Below, in pieces: positions 10,331-19,386 of a stretch of 64,000 nucleotides of DNA. Both the position numbers and the translations under genes were made by a program. The notes below the pieces were generated by a model, which ran no database searches, was not told the DNA's origin, and worked only from the letters and a program-made list of their open reading frames with translations. Within the stretch, counting starts at the first letter, position 1; every line of letters begins with the position of its first letter. Where the stretch lies: NCBI GenBank assembly GCA_034667465.1, contig JAXDJV010000007.1, positions 62,001 to 126,000 of the forward strand, read 5' to 3'. This stretch comes from JAOBAU01 sp034667465 (GTDB lineage Bacteria; Acidobacteriota; Thermoanaerobaculia; Gp7-AA8).

Positions 10331-12909
10331 GATTCGAGCCTTGCAAGCGCCTCGTCGATGGTGAGGAATCGCCGAACGTCAAAGAACTTTCTATGGGGGT
10401 GCGAGGGGTCATGCGCGTCAGTCGGAATGACGAGCAAATGCGCCGGCCGCGCAAGCCGGAGTGCAGAAATCCACGACTCCGACGGGCCATCGTGGGCGAT
10501 GACGGTCATACGCGGGCAGTCTTCGAACGTATCGGGTTCATAGCTCTCTGGGTTTGCGGCGACGATCGGAAAGCCGAGTGGCGACTGGGCGATCAATGAT
10601 GACCATACCTCTTCCCCGAGCACGCTCGCCGGAGCGGCGAACTCAAGAAAGCCCGCGCGCGCGGCGCGGGTTGCGAGTTGTACCAACTGGTCGCGGGTCT
10701 CTCGCTTCTCGCGTCCGGTGTTAGGGCGTCCATATGCAACAAGAAAGCGCTTTTGACCGTCGTGCGCCGCGACAAGCGCATCGAGAAAGCTGGTGGCGAC
10801 GGTTGCAGCGGTCTTGCGAAGGAAGAGAACTTCGGGCGGTGATCCGATGTGGGAAACTTTGCCGCGTGAGCGTGTGACCGGGCAATTGCCACTCAGCCTC
10901 GACGGTCGGATGCCGGCCTCGTCAATGGTGTAGATCTCTCGAAACAAGTCGTTGAGGGGTCGGGCGAGAGCGCGCAGCTCTCGAATCTGCTCGACACCGG
11001 CGCGATCCGTGGCTTTCAGTCCGTCACGAACCGAGGCAACAACTGTCTCCCAATGCTGCTTATTGAGATGGCTCGCGTCGCAGATGCGAATCACAATGTA
11101 GCGACCTAATGCCTTCCCGCTCGCGCCTATGCCAATATCGGCGGCAGCCGATTTCACCTGGCGCGATCGAGGGTCTTCAGCGGCGAACGTGATAACCCCA
11201 GCGCGAGCCATGAGAACAAGCGTGCGAAGGTTCCACGAAGCGTTCTTTTGGCCGATATCAAGTAGATCAGACGGTCGGTCATCGAGACATAACCGATAGA
11301 GGTCGTCTCCGACTGGTTGGTTGCGGTGCCACATCGAAGACCATCGTTCGAAAGCACGGTCGATGCTGATGAGACGGTCAGTTGCGAGCTGCTCAGCAAC
11401 ACGAAAGTCTGCGGGCGTACTCACCAGAAGGGACACGCAGGCACGGCCATCACGCCCGGCCCGACCCACCTCCTGATAGAAGCGGTCGACGGTTTCTGGC
11501 ACGCATGCATGAATGACGGACCGGACTTCGTCCTGATCCATTCCTAAACCGAAGGCAGACGTTGCCACCATGATGTCGATGTCGCGCATCCGCCAGCGTC
11601 TGAGGACGTCGTCGCCCTGGGCGTCCGCAGCATCGCCGCCTCGCATCAGGCCGATACGACGGTAGCCGATCCTCTGGAGTCGTAGGAACCAGTTCTGAGC
11701 ATCTTCGCGCAAAGTGGTGTACAGGATTGCCGGTCGCGGCAAGTGGTTCAATCCGTCGATCACTCGCAATTCCTGCTCAGCGTCGTTCGCGGCGCCGTGA
11801 ATGAGGAAGCCTGGTTCACTCCTCAGGAATGACTCCGACACAACCTCGCAGGCAGATCCTCCAAAGAGCTCGCGGAGAGTGGAGAACGATTCAGCGGTCA
11901 GCGTGCCGCTCAGCAAAAGCGTACGAAATTCAGAGCCCGTTGGACAAACGGCGAGAAGCGATTCTCGTATACCTGCCAGGGTCTGGAACTCTGGTCGGAA
12001 CTGTTGGCCCCAATGGGCGACGAGGTGGGCCTCGTCCACAACGAACAATCGTAGAGTTCCGAGCCGCGCGGCATCAAAGAGGGGCCCGCTCAATGCGCCA
12101 ACAACTGCTTCCGGAGATGTGAACAGAATCTGCTGCTGGCCTTCACGGATACTTCGAAAAACGCTTTTTCGTGCCGCGTCATCTAACCCACTGTGATAGG
12201 TGAGCGCGGCTCCCTCGCTCCGGAACAGCGGATCCGCGCTCTCGAGCAGCCGCGCAAATCGCGCTTCCTGATCCTTCGCCAGAGCCACCGTCGGCACGAT
12301 CACGAGCACAAAGCCACCCGATTGTTTGGCGACCAGCGCCGGGAGTTGGAACGCTAGGGTTTTGCCTCCACCGGTTGGCAGATTCACGATCGTAGTTGCA
12401 CCAGGCTTCATCAGAAACGCCGCGCGCACAGCAGCGCGTTGTCCCGGTGTCACGTACGTCGTGAGATGGGCGTAGGATCGGACGACCGGGTCGGAGGGCA
12501 CAGATCGAACTGAGCGTCGCGGAAGCTCGCGGGCCGCCGATTCCGCGACGGCGCCGGCCTGTCCGTCCAGCCACTCCGGCGACCATCCGCGCGCCCGCAC
12601 TAGGTAGCCCTTCGGGCCAGCCCGATGCGCTTCGCAGCCGACCTCTTTCCATAGATTCTCATCCGGCCAGCCATCGCCTCGTGGAACGCGGATTTCATCG
12701 GATGAAGCATCGCTCTCGCTTGCTCGCACGAGTGATTGTCTCAGGAGTACCGCGATGTCGCGTGCGCCAACTTCGGAACTCCCGCCGCGGAGCGCATCGA
12801 CAGCGTTCGCAAGTCTCTGAGCGAACGGATCGCGATCCCCTGCTTTCCTCGCGACTTCCCCTCTTGGCGCCGTGATCAGGGCTTGGATGTCTCGGATCGG
12901 AGAGATCAC
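10327..12909 (-). CDS. dpdF: DpdF, RecQ-like helicase of the Dpd restriction system
   Basis: This 860-residue superfamily 2 helicase resembles RecQ in its core: Walker A LPTGGGKT (TGGGKT at 179-184), VDEAH at about 291-295 followed by a RecQ-like HWGQQFRPEF segment, LLSGTLT, then MATSAFGLGMDQ and QEVGRAGRDGR near residue 485. RecQ's zinc and HRDC modules are not evident; the C-terminal region is specific to this family. It overlaps dpdE upstream and dpdG downstream by 4 nt each, which argues for tight translational coupling. It is expected to unwind or translocate DNA during Dpd restriction. The match of motifs, length and neighbours to DpdF is strong. Confidence 0.88.
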   Translation of the reverse strand: MISPIRDIQALITAPRGEVARKAGDRDPFAQRLANAVDALRGGSSEVGARDIAVLLRQSLVRASESDASSDEIRVPRGDGWPDENLWKEVGCEAHRAGPKGYLVRARGWSPEWLDGQAGAVAESAARELPRRSVRSVPSDPVVRSYAHLTTYVTPGQRAAVRAAFLMKPGATTIVNLPTGGGKTLAFQLPALVAKQSGGFVLVIVPTVALAKDQEARFARLLESADPLFRSEGAALTYHSGLDDAARKSVFRSIREGQQQILFTSPEAVVGALSGPLFDAARLGTLRLFVVDEAHLVAHWGQQFRPEFQTLAGIRESLLAVCPTGSEFRTLLLSGTLTAESFSTLRELFGGSACEVVSESFLRSEPGFLIHGAANDAEQELRVIDGLNHLPRPAILYTTLREDAQNWFLRLQRIGYRRIGLMRGGDAADAQGDDVLRRWRMRDIDIMVATSAFGLGMDQDEVRSVIHACVPETVDRFYQEVGRAGRDGRACVSLLVSTPADFRVAEQLATDRLISIDRAFERWSSMWHRNQPVGDDLYRLCLDDRPSDLLDIGQKNASWNLRTLVLMARAGVITFAAEDPRSRQVKSAAADIGIGASGKALGRYIVIRICDASHLNKQHWETVVASVRDGLKATDRAGVEQIRELRALARPLNDLFREIYTIDEAGIRPSRLSGNCPVTRSRGKVSHIGSPPEVLFLRKTAATVATSFLDALVAAHDGQKRFLVAYGRPNTGREKRETRDQLVQLATRAARAGFLEFAAPASVLGEEVWSSLIAQSPLGFPIVAANPESYEPDTFEDCPRMTVIAHDGPSESWISALRLARPAHLLVIPTDAHDPSHPHRKFFDVRRFLTIDEALARLES

Positions 12910-15900
12910 GGTACCTCCAGCCGGACGTTCGACAGGACGACTGCTCCTGCGGAGTCGGCCCGAAGCGATGGCGACTCAATCCCAGATGCGAGTTCAGCCG
13001 CCAACGCCTCCTCGAAGCGGGCCACAAGCAACTCCGCTTCGCGTGCCGCCCCCGCTAGGCGTGAAATTCTGCTCTGAAGTCGCTCCTGGGCGAGGGTGCT
13101 GGCGACCCGGAAAGCTGCCGCGCGCCCGACGCAGTACGTCTCGAACTCAGCGGACTCCCGGAGTGCCCGCTCCGCTTCGCGACGTGCGCGAAAGCAGAGT
13201 TCGTCCCAATAGAGAAGCTCTGGCAGTACGTCAACCGAAGGCCATCGATCATAGCGAAGATGCACATCAACGCTACCATCCGCCCGCCGAATCTTGCTAT
13301 AGGGTCGCTGCAGAGCAGCAATCAGCCTGTCGCTTCGGATCGGCTTGAGGTCGGAATTCAGCCATACCGTACGGTATTCGACCGGAAGGCCATAGTCGCC
13401 GCGGCGTCGCAGCGCTGATGCCGAATGATCGGCAGCGATGAGTGCTTCGGCTCCCCGAACGTCGGCCTCTATGAGAAAGTCAAAACGAAAAAAGACCTTC
13501 GTCGCGTTAAACGAAGGAAGATGACGCCAGAGGGCGAAAGCCGTCCCGCGATCGTCCTCACGTACGAGTGCTTCGACATTGTCGAGAAACGGGTGGCCCA
13601 CGCGAAGCAGTTCGACGCCCTCGCTTTGCGCCGTCGCTCGATCCAGCGTGAATGGTCTCATTGGCATCTCAGTTCGTGATCGTCCCGCGTTCGGGGCGTT
13701 GTCGACGCAACTCCCGAAGCGCTGATAGATGTCGAGCAAGGGAACCAGAGTGGGTCCTTTGGGGTTCAAGTCATACACGAGCCGGAGGACCCCTGCGGGG
13801 GACGTGCGAGCGCGAAACTGCAGACGATCAACCAGCCACGACTTCACCGCCGATTCGCCATCGTCACCCACACGATCATCTGCATCCTGAAGTTCCTCAA
13901 AAAAGGTCTGGTGCTGTTCAGGTCTATCATCGATCGCGTCGAGACTCTCTTGTGCGCGGATTCTCTTGAGTTCCGCCTCGAGCCCGGAACCCGGGTTCGC
14001 GAGATGGGTTGACAATCGGTGAAAGGCATCCACGCCATCGATGAGCAGCTCCTCCCGCAACGCCTGGGTGCTTGCCACCAACATGTACTGGAGCGGAGCG
14101 ACTGATCGATCGAAGACCTTTATCGTGTCGCGAATGCACGACAGCCAACCGCGCTCATAGCGGCACTCCGAGACGAACGTCAGAGCGTTCATGCCGGCGC
14201 GGGCCTCGAGTCGATCGATGCGCCCAATACGCTGCTCAACACGAGCCGGTTCAAGTGGCAGATCGAAATGGACGATCCAAGCACGCAGTCGCTGAAGGTT
14301 CAGGCCCTCTTCCGACCTTGAATCACAAACAAGCACGCGTACCGGGCCGCGCTCAAACTGCCGAACGCCTTCTCCAGACCCGTCCTCACGCACCACGGAG
14401 TCGATCCCCTGGAGGCGGCCGATGTGCTCCGCAAGGTGATCCGCAACCTCTCGGCCGTCAACGAATACGATGACTTTCCGTACAGATGCATTCGCGTCCA
14501 GCCAGGCTGTTAAGCGATGCGGTCGTGCGCCTTCTGCGAGCGCCGTGCGGATCAGAATCTCTCGCTCTCGGAGCAGAAACACTTCCTGCGGGAAAGCCTC
14601 CGCACACGCGAGCACGCCCGCGTTCGGCTCCGAGAATACGGTCCCCGCCGTGAGGGTGCGGAGCCGGATTCGAAGATTGCGCAGCAGTACTCGCGGGTCG
14701 GATAGCGCTGATTCCACGAATAGCGCGAATAAGCGAGCGGTCTCACGCGACGGGTTAGGCGCGTGAGAGAGAACAGCCGAACGCCATCCCTCAAGAAACG
14801 CTGAAGCCTCAGCCCGCGGAGGATCCTCGCATTCGAGGACTGTGACACCTGAACGAGTCGGAAGAAGGTCGCGGACGCGCCGGTCGTCGCGCCTGGTTCG
14901 TAGCAAGCGTCTGTGGAGGCGGTGCGTCTCGGTCAGGTGAATCCGCAAATGGCGCACGGCGCGTTGGCGTTCGACATCTGAGGGATCGCGCTCGACGACG
15001 GGCACCACCGCCTCGACCAACGCGGCGAGACGAGGATCTTCGCTCCCGAGCGCAGAAAGCCTGTGGACAACCTCCTCCACGAAGTATGCGCTTGATTCAT
15101 CATGAAGATCGGCGATCGCTTCAGCGACGAGTTGTCGGTCTCTCACCCTTCTCTTGAACGCATCCCGTTCCTCTAGCGGGAAAGCCGTCGGGTCGAGCAG
15201 ATGCAGCATCGCAAGGAACCCTTCCTCCTGGTGAAGTACTGGAGTGCCCGACAGCAGAAAGACTCTCGGAATAACCGTCGCGAGTCGCGTGAGGGATTCG
15301 TAGAGGCTGCGTTTTGATAGGTCCGTATCAAACGCCAGCAGGGCCGATCGATGAGCCTCGTCGACGACGAGCATCGAGAATACGCCTCGCTCGATGTCTG
15401 CTGTTACGACCTGTTCTTCCGCAACGACGAGAACTCGTGCCCCGGACGTCATTTCATCGCATGACTCCAAGAAGAACTTATTGGCAAGCTCGGATTGCCA
15501 CTGTCGGACGAGATGGTGCGGCACAATGACGAGAACGCGCCCCAAGGGCAGGTCGATCAGATGTTGGCGGATCAGCACACCCGCTTCGATCGTTTTTCCC
15601 AGGCCAACTTCGTCGGCCAAGAGGTACCGCTCGATTGGATCCGACAGTACCTTCCGGACAATTGTTACTTGATGTTCCAACAGGTCGATCGCCGAAGATG
15701 CCAAGCCGGTGAGGCCACCGAATGAGTTCCGCTGCCCTGAGATATGTCGGACGATTGCCGACCGACCGTCGAAAAAGAATGGTGTCTCCAGGATTCGATG
15801 AGCAAGGTAATCAGTCGGGTCTTCGATGGGGTGATTCCATCGCACGTACAGACGAGAAAGGGGCACGCGTCCGTCCTGCTGATTCGGAAAGCGTACGTGG

Positions 15901-16199
15901 TAGTGATCCTCGTCTGCATGGATGGCAGCGGCTGCGACGAGTCCGCCGTCAACGCGACCCACGTGCCAAGCTGACGTCGTACGATCCTGCCAGAAGACCC
16001 GAGTTTGCGGCGAGAGCTCGACGCGCCGAACGGTGGAAGCCGCCGCGACGATTCGGTGCAGTGTCGGACCTACAGGCGACTCGAAGTACTCGATTTCGGC
16101 TTCGTTCCCTCGAATGTCGACCAGTTTCCCGATGCCATCGGCGCCTAGACCGACTCGAACAAAAGCCTTCTCGGAAATCACTGTGGAGCCTAATGCCAT
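12906..16199 (-). CDS. dpdE: DpdE, SNF2-type helicase/translocase of the Dpd restriction system
   Basis: This SNF2-family ATPase of about 1097 residues has Walker A DEVGLGKT (near 196-203), VVDEAH, LLSGTPVLHQ and QRIGRIDR (motif VI). The N-terminal 150 residues precede the helicase core and resemble small beta-barrel DNA-binding modules of bacterial SNF2 proteins. I chose the ATG at 16199; an in-frame TTG at 16223 would add eight residues, and neither has a clear Shine-Dalgarno sequence. It lies 48 nt after the res stop, so it could be read from the upstream RM transcript. Its stop overlaps dpdF by 4 nt. It resembles DISARM DrmD, but the downstream F-K series identifies Dpd. Confidence 0.86.
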   Translation of the reverse strand: MALGSTVISEKAFVRVGLGADGIGKLVDIRGNEAEIEYFESPVGPTLHRIVAAASTVRRVELSPQTRVFWQDRTTSAWHVGRVDGGLVAAAAIHADEDHYHVRFPNQQDGRVPLSRLYVRWNHPIEDPTDYLAHRILETPFFFDGRSAIVRHISGQRNSFGGLTGLASSAIDLLEHQVTIVRKVLSDPIERYLLADEVGLGKTIEAGVLIRQHLIDLPLGRVLVIVPHHLVRQWQSELANKFFLESCDEMTSGARVLVVAEEQVVTADIERGVFSMLVVDEAHRSALLAFDTDLSKRSLYESLTRLATVIPRVFLLSGTPVLHQEEGFLAMLHLLDPTAFPLEERDAFKRRVRDRQLVAEAIADLHDESSAYFVEEVVHRLSALGSEDPRLAALVEAVVPVVERDPSDVERQRAVRHLRIHLTETHRLHRRLLRTRRDDRRVRDLLPTRSGVTVLECEDPPRAEASAFLEGWRSAVLSHAPNPSRETARLFALFVESALSDPRVLLRNLRIRLRTLTAGTVFSEPNAGVLACAEAFPQEVFLLREREILIRTALAEGARPHRLTAWLDANASVRKVIVFVDGREVADHLAEHIGRLQGIDSVVREDGSGEGVRQFERGPVRVLVCDSRSEEGLNLQRLRAWIVHFDLPLEPARVEQRIGRIDRLEARAGMNALTFVSECRYERGWLSCIRDTIKVFDRSVAPLQYMLVASTQALREELLIDGVDAFHRLSTHLANPGSGLEAELKRIRAQESLDAIDDRPEQHQTFFEELQDADDRVGDDGESAVKSWLVDRLQFRARTSPAGVLRLVYDLNPKGPTLVPLLDIYQRFGSCVDNAPNAGRSRTEMPMRPFTLDRATAQSEGVELLRVGHPFLDNVEALVREDDRGTAFALWRHLPSFNATKVFFRFDFLIEADVRGAEALIAADHSASALRRRGDYGLPVEYRTVWLNSDLKPIRSDRLIAALQRPYSKIRRADGSVDVHLRYDRWPSVDVLPELLYWDELCFRARREAERALRESAEFETYCVGRAAAFRVASTLAQERLQSRISRLAGAAREAELLVARFEEALAAELASGIESPSLRADSAGAVVLSNVRLEVP

Positions 16200-16247
16200 A
16201 GCCGTAAAGTCAAGATAACACAAGAGATCTGTCCAGGAATTACCTGC

Positions 16248-19200
16248 TCACGCAGGTGAGGGATGAACTTGAGTCGCGGTTCGGTCCGGCGTTTGATTCT
16301 CGATTGTCGTTACATCCTGCAGGAACCCGGCTACAGCGTGAATGCAGGGAGACGTTTCGGCGATTTCTCGTCGCGGATCGGCTCCCTGATCGACGAGACG
16401 ACGCGGCCCTGCTTCGTGACTGGCTCGAGGACGCGCATCGCTATAGGAGCCGCCCTCTTCGGCATTCTCGCGAAGTTTCGCGAACTCCAGCATCTCCTGG
16501 ATGGAGGCATTCCGAGTCTTCCAGTCATAGAAAAAGTTCTCGGCAAGGAGGACGTACGCCCATTCTGTATCGGCGCGAAGGCTCGCGGGGAGGCCGTTGA
16601 TCTGCTCTGTCCAGCGGACAGCGGCACGACGCTTTCGTTGGACGTTCGCGTTCGACATCTGGTCGTCTGCCTTTGTCTCAACCAGATACGTCGCGCCGTT
16701 CAGGCAACGCACGAGGAAGTCGGGATGGTACGAGGCCGTCGCACCTTCTTCGCGGAGGTAGCGGAACCGAACGAAGTCGTGCTGGTTAACGTCGAGCTTC
16801 ACGAAAGCGTCGACCGTTTGGTCCCCATCTGCGTACTCGATGAACGCCTTCTCAAGACCGCCCTTTACCGAGGGAAACGGGGTGTGCGTATAGATCGTCC
16901 GCGCGGTCTCCACGACGAGGTTGGCCCGAGCGCGGAGGGATGACACCTCAGAAATCCGACGAAGTTCGACCTCGGCGTCGAGGGTATCGGATGCCTCCTG
17001 AAGCTTCACGATCGCCGCGACGAGTTGCAGGATGACGTGCTTCGCTACGTCGGCGAGGAGAAGGACCCGCCATGTATCGTCCGCCCTTGGGTCGATTGTG
17101 GTCCCGAACAGGCGTGTCCGGATGAAGGTGTCTGCTGCCCTCGCCACCTCGGGCAGTTCGACCTGGAGAGCGGGGAACTTCGCGTCGATCGCCTTGCCGC
17201 GGGTGCGAATATCGTCGCTGAGGTTCCCGACGACGCGCTGCACGAGGCGCCCAAGGTACTCGTTGTAGCTCGTCGCAGTCATGATGCCGCTCGTCACGGC
17301 GTAGTCGCCGAAGCGGGTACCCTTCGTGATCTCCTGGGAGATGAAGACCTCGTTCTTCGGCATGAGCTTTCGCAACTGCTCGATTGAGAAGCCGGGCATC
17401 GGGTCGAGCCCGCCGACGTCGATCGACCCTGCCTGGAGGAGTTCCTCCGCCTCTCGCCGAACGATCGGAAACTGGAAGTCGAGGCGCTCATAGCCCGGTC
17501 GGAGGGGGATCTCCATTAGGTCCCCGAGAACCGACTCGCGATCCTCCCTCTCGCTCTTGTCCTCGATGGCGAGCCCCTCTGTGATGAGTTCGTCGTAAAA
17601 GGCCTGGAACGCGGGGTGTTCGATGACCGACAGGATGTCGATCATGCTCGCGGGCTGCTTCCGCTCGTCGAGCATCCGGTGAATGTTCTCCCGTCGACTC
17701 TCGGCGTACTCCGGCTCACGCCACATGAGCCGGAGCCCGCGCCCGATCACCTGCTCAAGGAGGATCGGCGCCTTCGAGGATCGAAGCGGAACAATGACAC
17801 AGATGTTGTTCACGTCGAATCCTTCGCGGAGCATCAGAACGGATATGACGACCTTCGGCTCCGGGTGATGATCGACGTGGAAGAGCCGCTTCTTGATCGC
17901 CTGCCACTCGGCCGGTGGGACCTCACCCTTCTTGTTCGAGTCGATCTGGAGGATGTCTCGTTCGGTGAGTCCCTCGCCTCTGAGGAAGTCCACGACGTGT
18001 GGGGATACGAACGTGTCCTCGCAGATGACCATCATCTTCGGGTGCTTGGCCCTGTCGATTGACGTGAAGTGCCCTTCAAGGTTACGAAGCTTCGTGAGCC
18101 CCGCCCGGAGCATGAGGCGCTGGCCCTCTGAAAGACCGATGACCTCCTCCTGGGCGTTTCGCTCGGCACGGAAGTCGAGGGGGAGGGTCGCGAGTTCCTT
18201 CCGCTTGTCGAGGGCGATCATCTTCACGAGTCCGGCGCGGATCGCCGCCTTGAGGTCGAAGTCGACGACGATGTGCGGGAAGTACACCTTTTCCGGGAAG
18301 ATGAACTCCTCCCCGCCACCCTTCGTCTTCTTCATTCGGCCGCCACCCTTCTGGTTGTAGGGGGTCGCAGAAAAATCGACCTGGAAGAAGCGCCCTCCCT
18401 TTGGGCGGGCGATGTCGGAGAGGCTCTTCTGCCACTCCACCTCGTTCACTTCGCCCTTCTTCTTCATCTCGTGGATGTGGTGGGCTTCGTCGTTGAAGAC
18501 CATGAGGTCGGGGAGATCCTTGAGGTACGCGAGCGCCTCTCCTCCTCGGAGGGAGCGATCCAGGGTAACGAGATCATTCCCCGCGCTCGTACCCGGACGG
18601 ACAGGAAGGGCCGCCTTCAGGACCTGCTCCGGCGTCAGGTCGTCTGGGGACTCGATGGCATCTTCGGATACCTCGTCCTCCAGGCCGGCCAGAAGGTGCC
18701 AGTTCGTAATGGCTATCAGGCCGTCACCCGTCACCTTCCGCCCGATCTCCTCTTTCGTGGCCACGGACGCCTGGAGGAAACCGAAGACCTCCTGACGGAA
18801 CTCCGGGGGTACGAAGAGGTCTTGGCGAGCGTGGATGTCAGACGTCTCGAACGACCGCCCAGCGGCATCCTCCCGTTCCTTCCCGAGGAAGGCGTCGAGG
18901 AGGCGGTCGTAGACGATGAGCCCCGGGACAACGATCAGGAAGTTCCTAGTGTATCGAGTGGCATCCTCGTGCTTTGCGTTTAGATATTGCCAGAGGAGGA
19001 TCGCTGAGAGGACAAATGTCTTCCCCGTCCCCGTTGCCATCTTCACCGCGACCTTCGGATGGCTGTACTTCTCCCGGGCGAGTTCTTCGAGTGTGCCCTC
19101 AGCCTCCGTCAGGATGCTCGGGGCGACCTTCTCGTATGCTTCGCGGACGTTCCCCGCCTTCAGGACTTCGGAGAGGTAAATGATGTTCAGGATCGCCTGG

Positions 19201-19376
19201 CGCTGTCCTGGGTGGAAGTTGATCTGACGCTCAGCCTCCTGCTCTGGGGCGAACCAGAACTGGAGAAGCCGCTTCGTCGTCGGGGTCACCTGGTCGAGGA
19301 GGCTGCCCGAGGCCCACGCCTCGTTCGTCTGCTCAGACAGGATCTTCGCGAATGCGAGGGGAAAGTGCTTCTCCAT
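16248..19376 (-). CDS. Type III-like restriction endonuclease subunit (DEAD/DEAH helicase with PD-(D/E)XK nuclease)
   Basis: This protein of about 1042 residues has a superfamily 2 helicase core: TGTGKT at 115-120, NDEAHHIHE, VDFSATPYNQ and LEQVIGRGLRL. A C-terminal nuclease motif reads HPDFLV, then YLVETKAD, a clear PD-(D/E)XK signature. It is the expected cutting and translocating partner of the methyltransferase encoded 10 nt upstream. I start it at the ATG at 19376 (MEKHFPLAF); an ATG at 19442 would overlap the methyltransferase by more than 50 nt. The architecture matches Type III Res subunits, in particular the stand-alone BPTD_3080-like group. It appears intact. Confidence 0.85.
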   Translation of the reverse strand: MEKHFPLAFAKILSEQTNEAWASGSLLDQVTPTTKRLLQFWFAPEQEAERQINFHPGQRQAILNIIYLSEVLKAGNVREAYEKVAPSILTEAEGTLEELAREKYSHPKVAVKMATGTGKTFVLSAILLWQYLNAKHEDATRYTRNFLIVVPGLIVYDRLLDAFLGKEREDAAGRSFETSDIHARQDLFVPPEFRQEVFGFLQASVATKEEIGRKVTGDGLIAITNWHLLAGLEDEVSEDAIESPDDLTPEQVLKAALPVRPGTSAGNDLVTLDRSLRGGEALAYLKDLPDLMVFNDEAHHIHEMKKKGEVNEVEWQKSLSDIARPKGGRFFQVDFSATPYNQKGGGRMKKTKGGGEEFIFPEKVYFPHIVVDFDLKAAIRAGLVKMIALDKRKELATLPLDFRAERNAQEEVIGLSEGQRLMLRAGLTKLRNLEGHFTSIDRAKHPKMMVICEDTFVSPHVVDFLRGEGLTERDILQIDSNKKGEVPPAEWQAIKKRLFHVDHHPEPKVVISVLMLREGFDVNNICVIVPLRSSKAPILLEQVIGRGLRLMWREPEYAESRRENIHRMLDERKQPASMIDILSVIEHPAFQAFYDELITEGLAIEDKSEREDRESVLGDLMEIPLRPGYERLDFQFPIVRREAEELLQAGSIDVGGLDPMPGFSIEQLRKLMPKNEVFISQEITKGTRFGDYAVTSGIMTATSYNEYLGRLVQRVVGNLSDDIRTRGKAIDAKFPALQVELPEVARAADTFIRTRLFGTTIDPRADDTWRVLLLADVAKHVILQLVAAIVKLQEASDTLDAEVELRRISEVSSLRARANLVVETARTIYTHTPFPSVKGGLEKAFIEYADGDQTVDAFVKLDVNQHDFVRFRYLREEGATASYHPDFLVRCLNGATYLVETKADDQMSNANVQRKRRAAVRWTEQINGLPASLRADTEWAYVLLAENFFYDWKTRNASIQEMLEFAKLRENAEEGGSYSDARPRASHEAGPRRLVDQGADPRREIAETSPCIHAVAGFLQDVTTIENQTPDRTATQVHPSPA

Positions 19377-19386
19377 GGCCAGGCGG

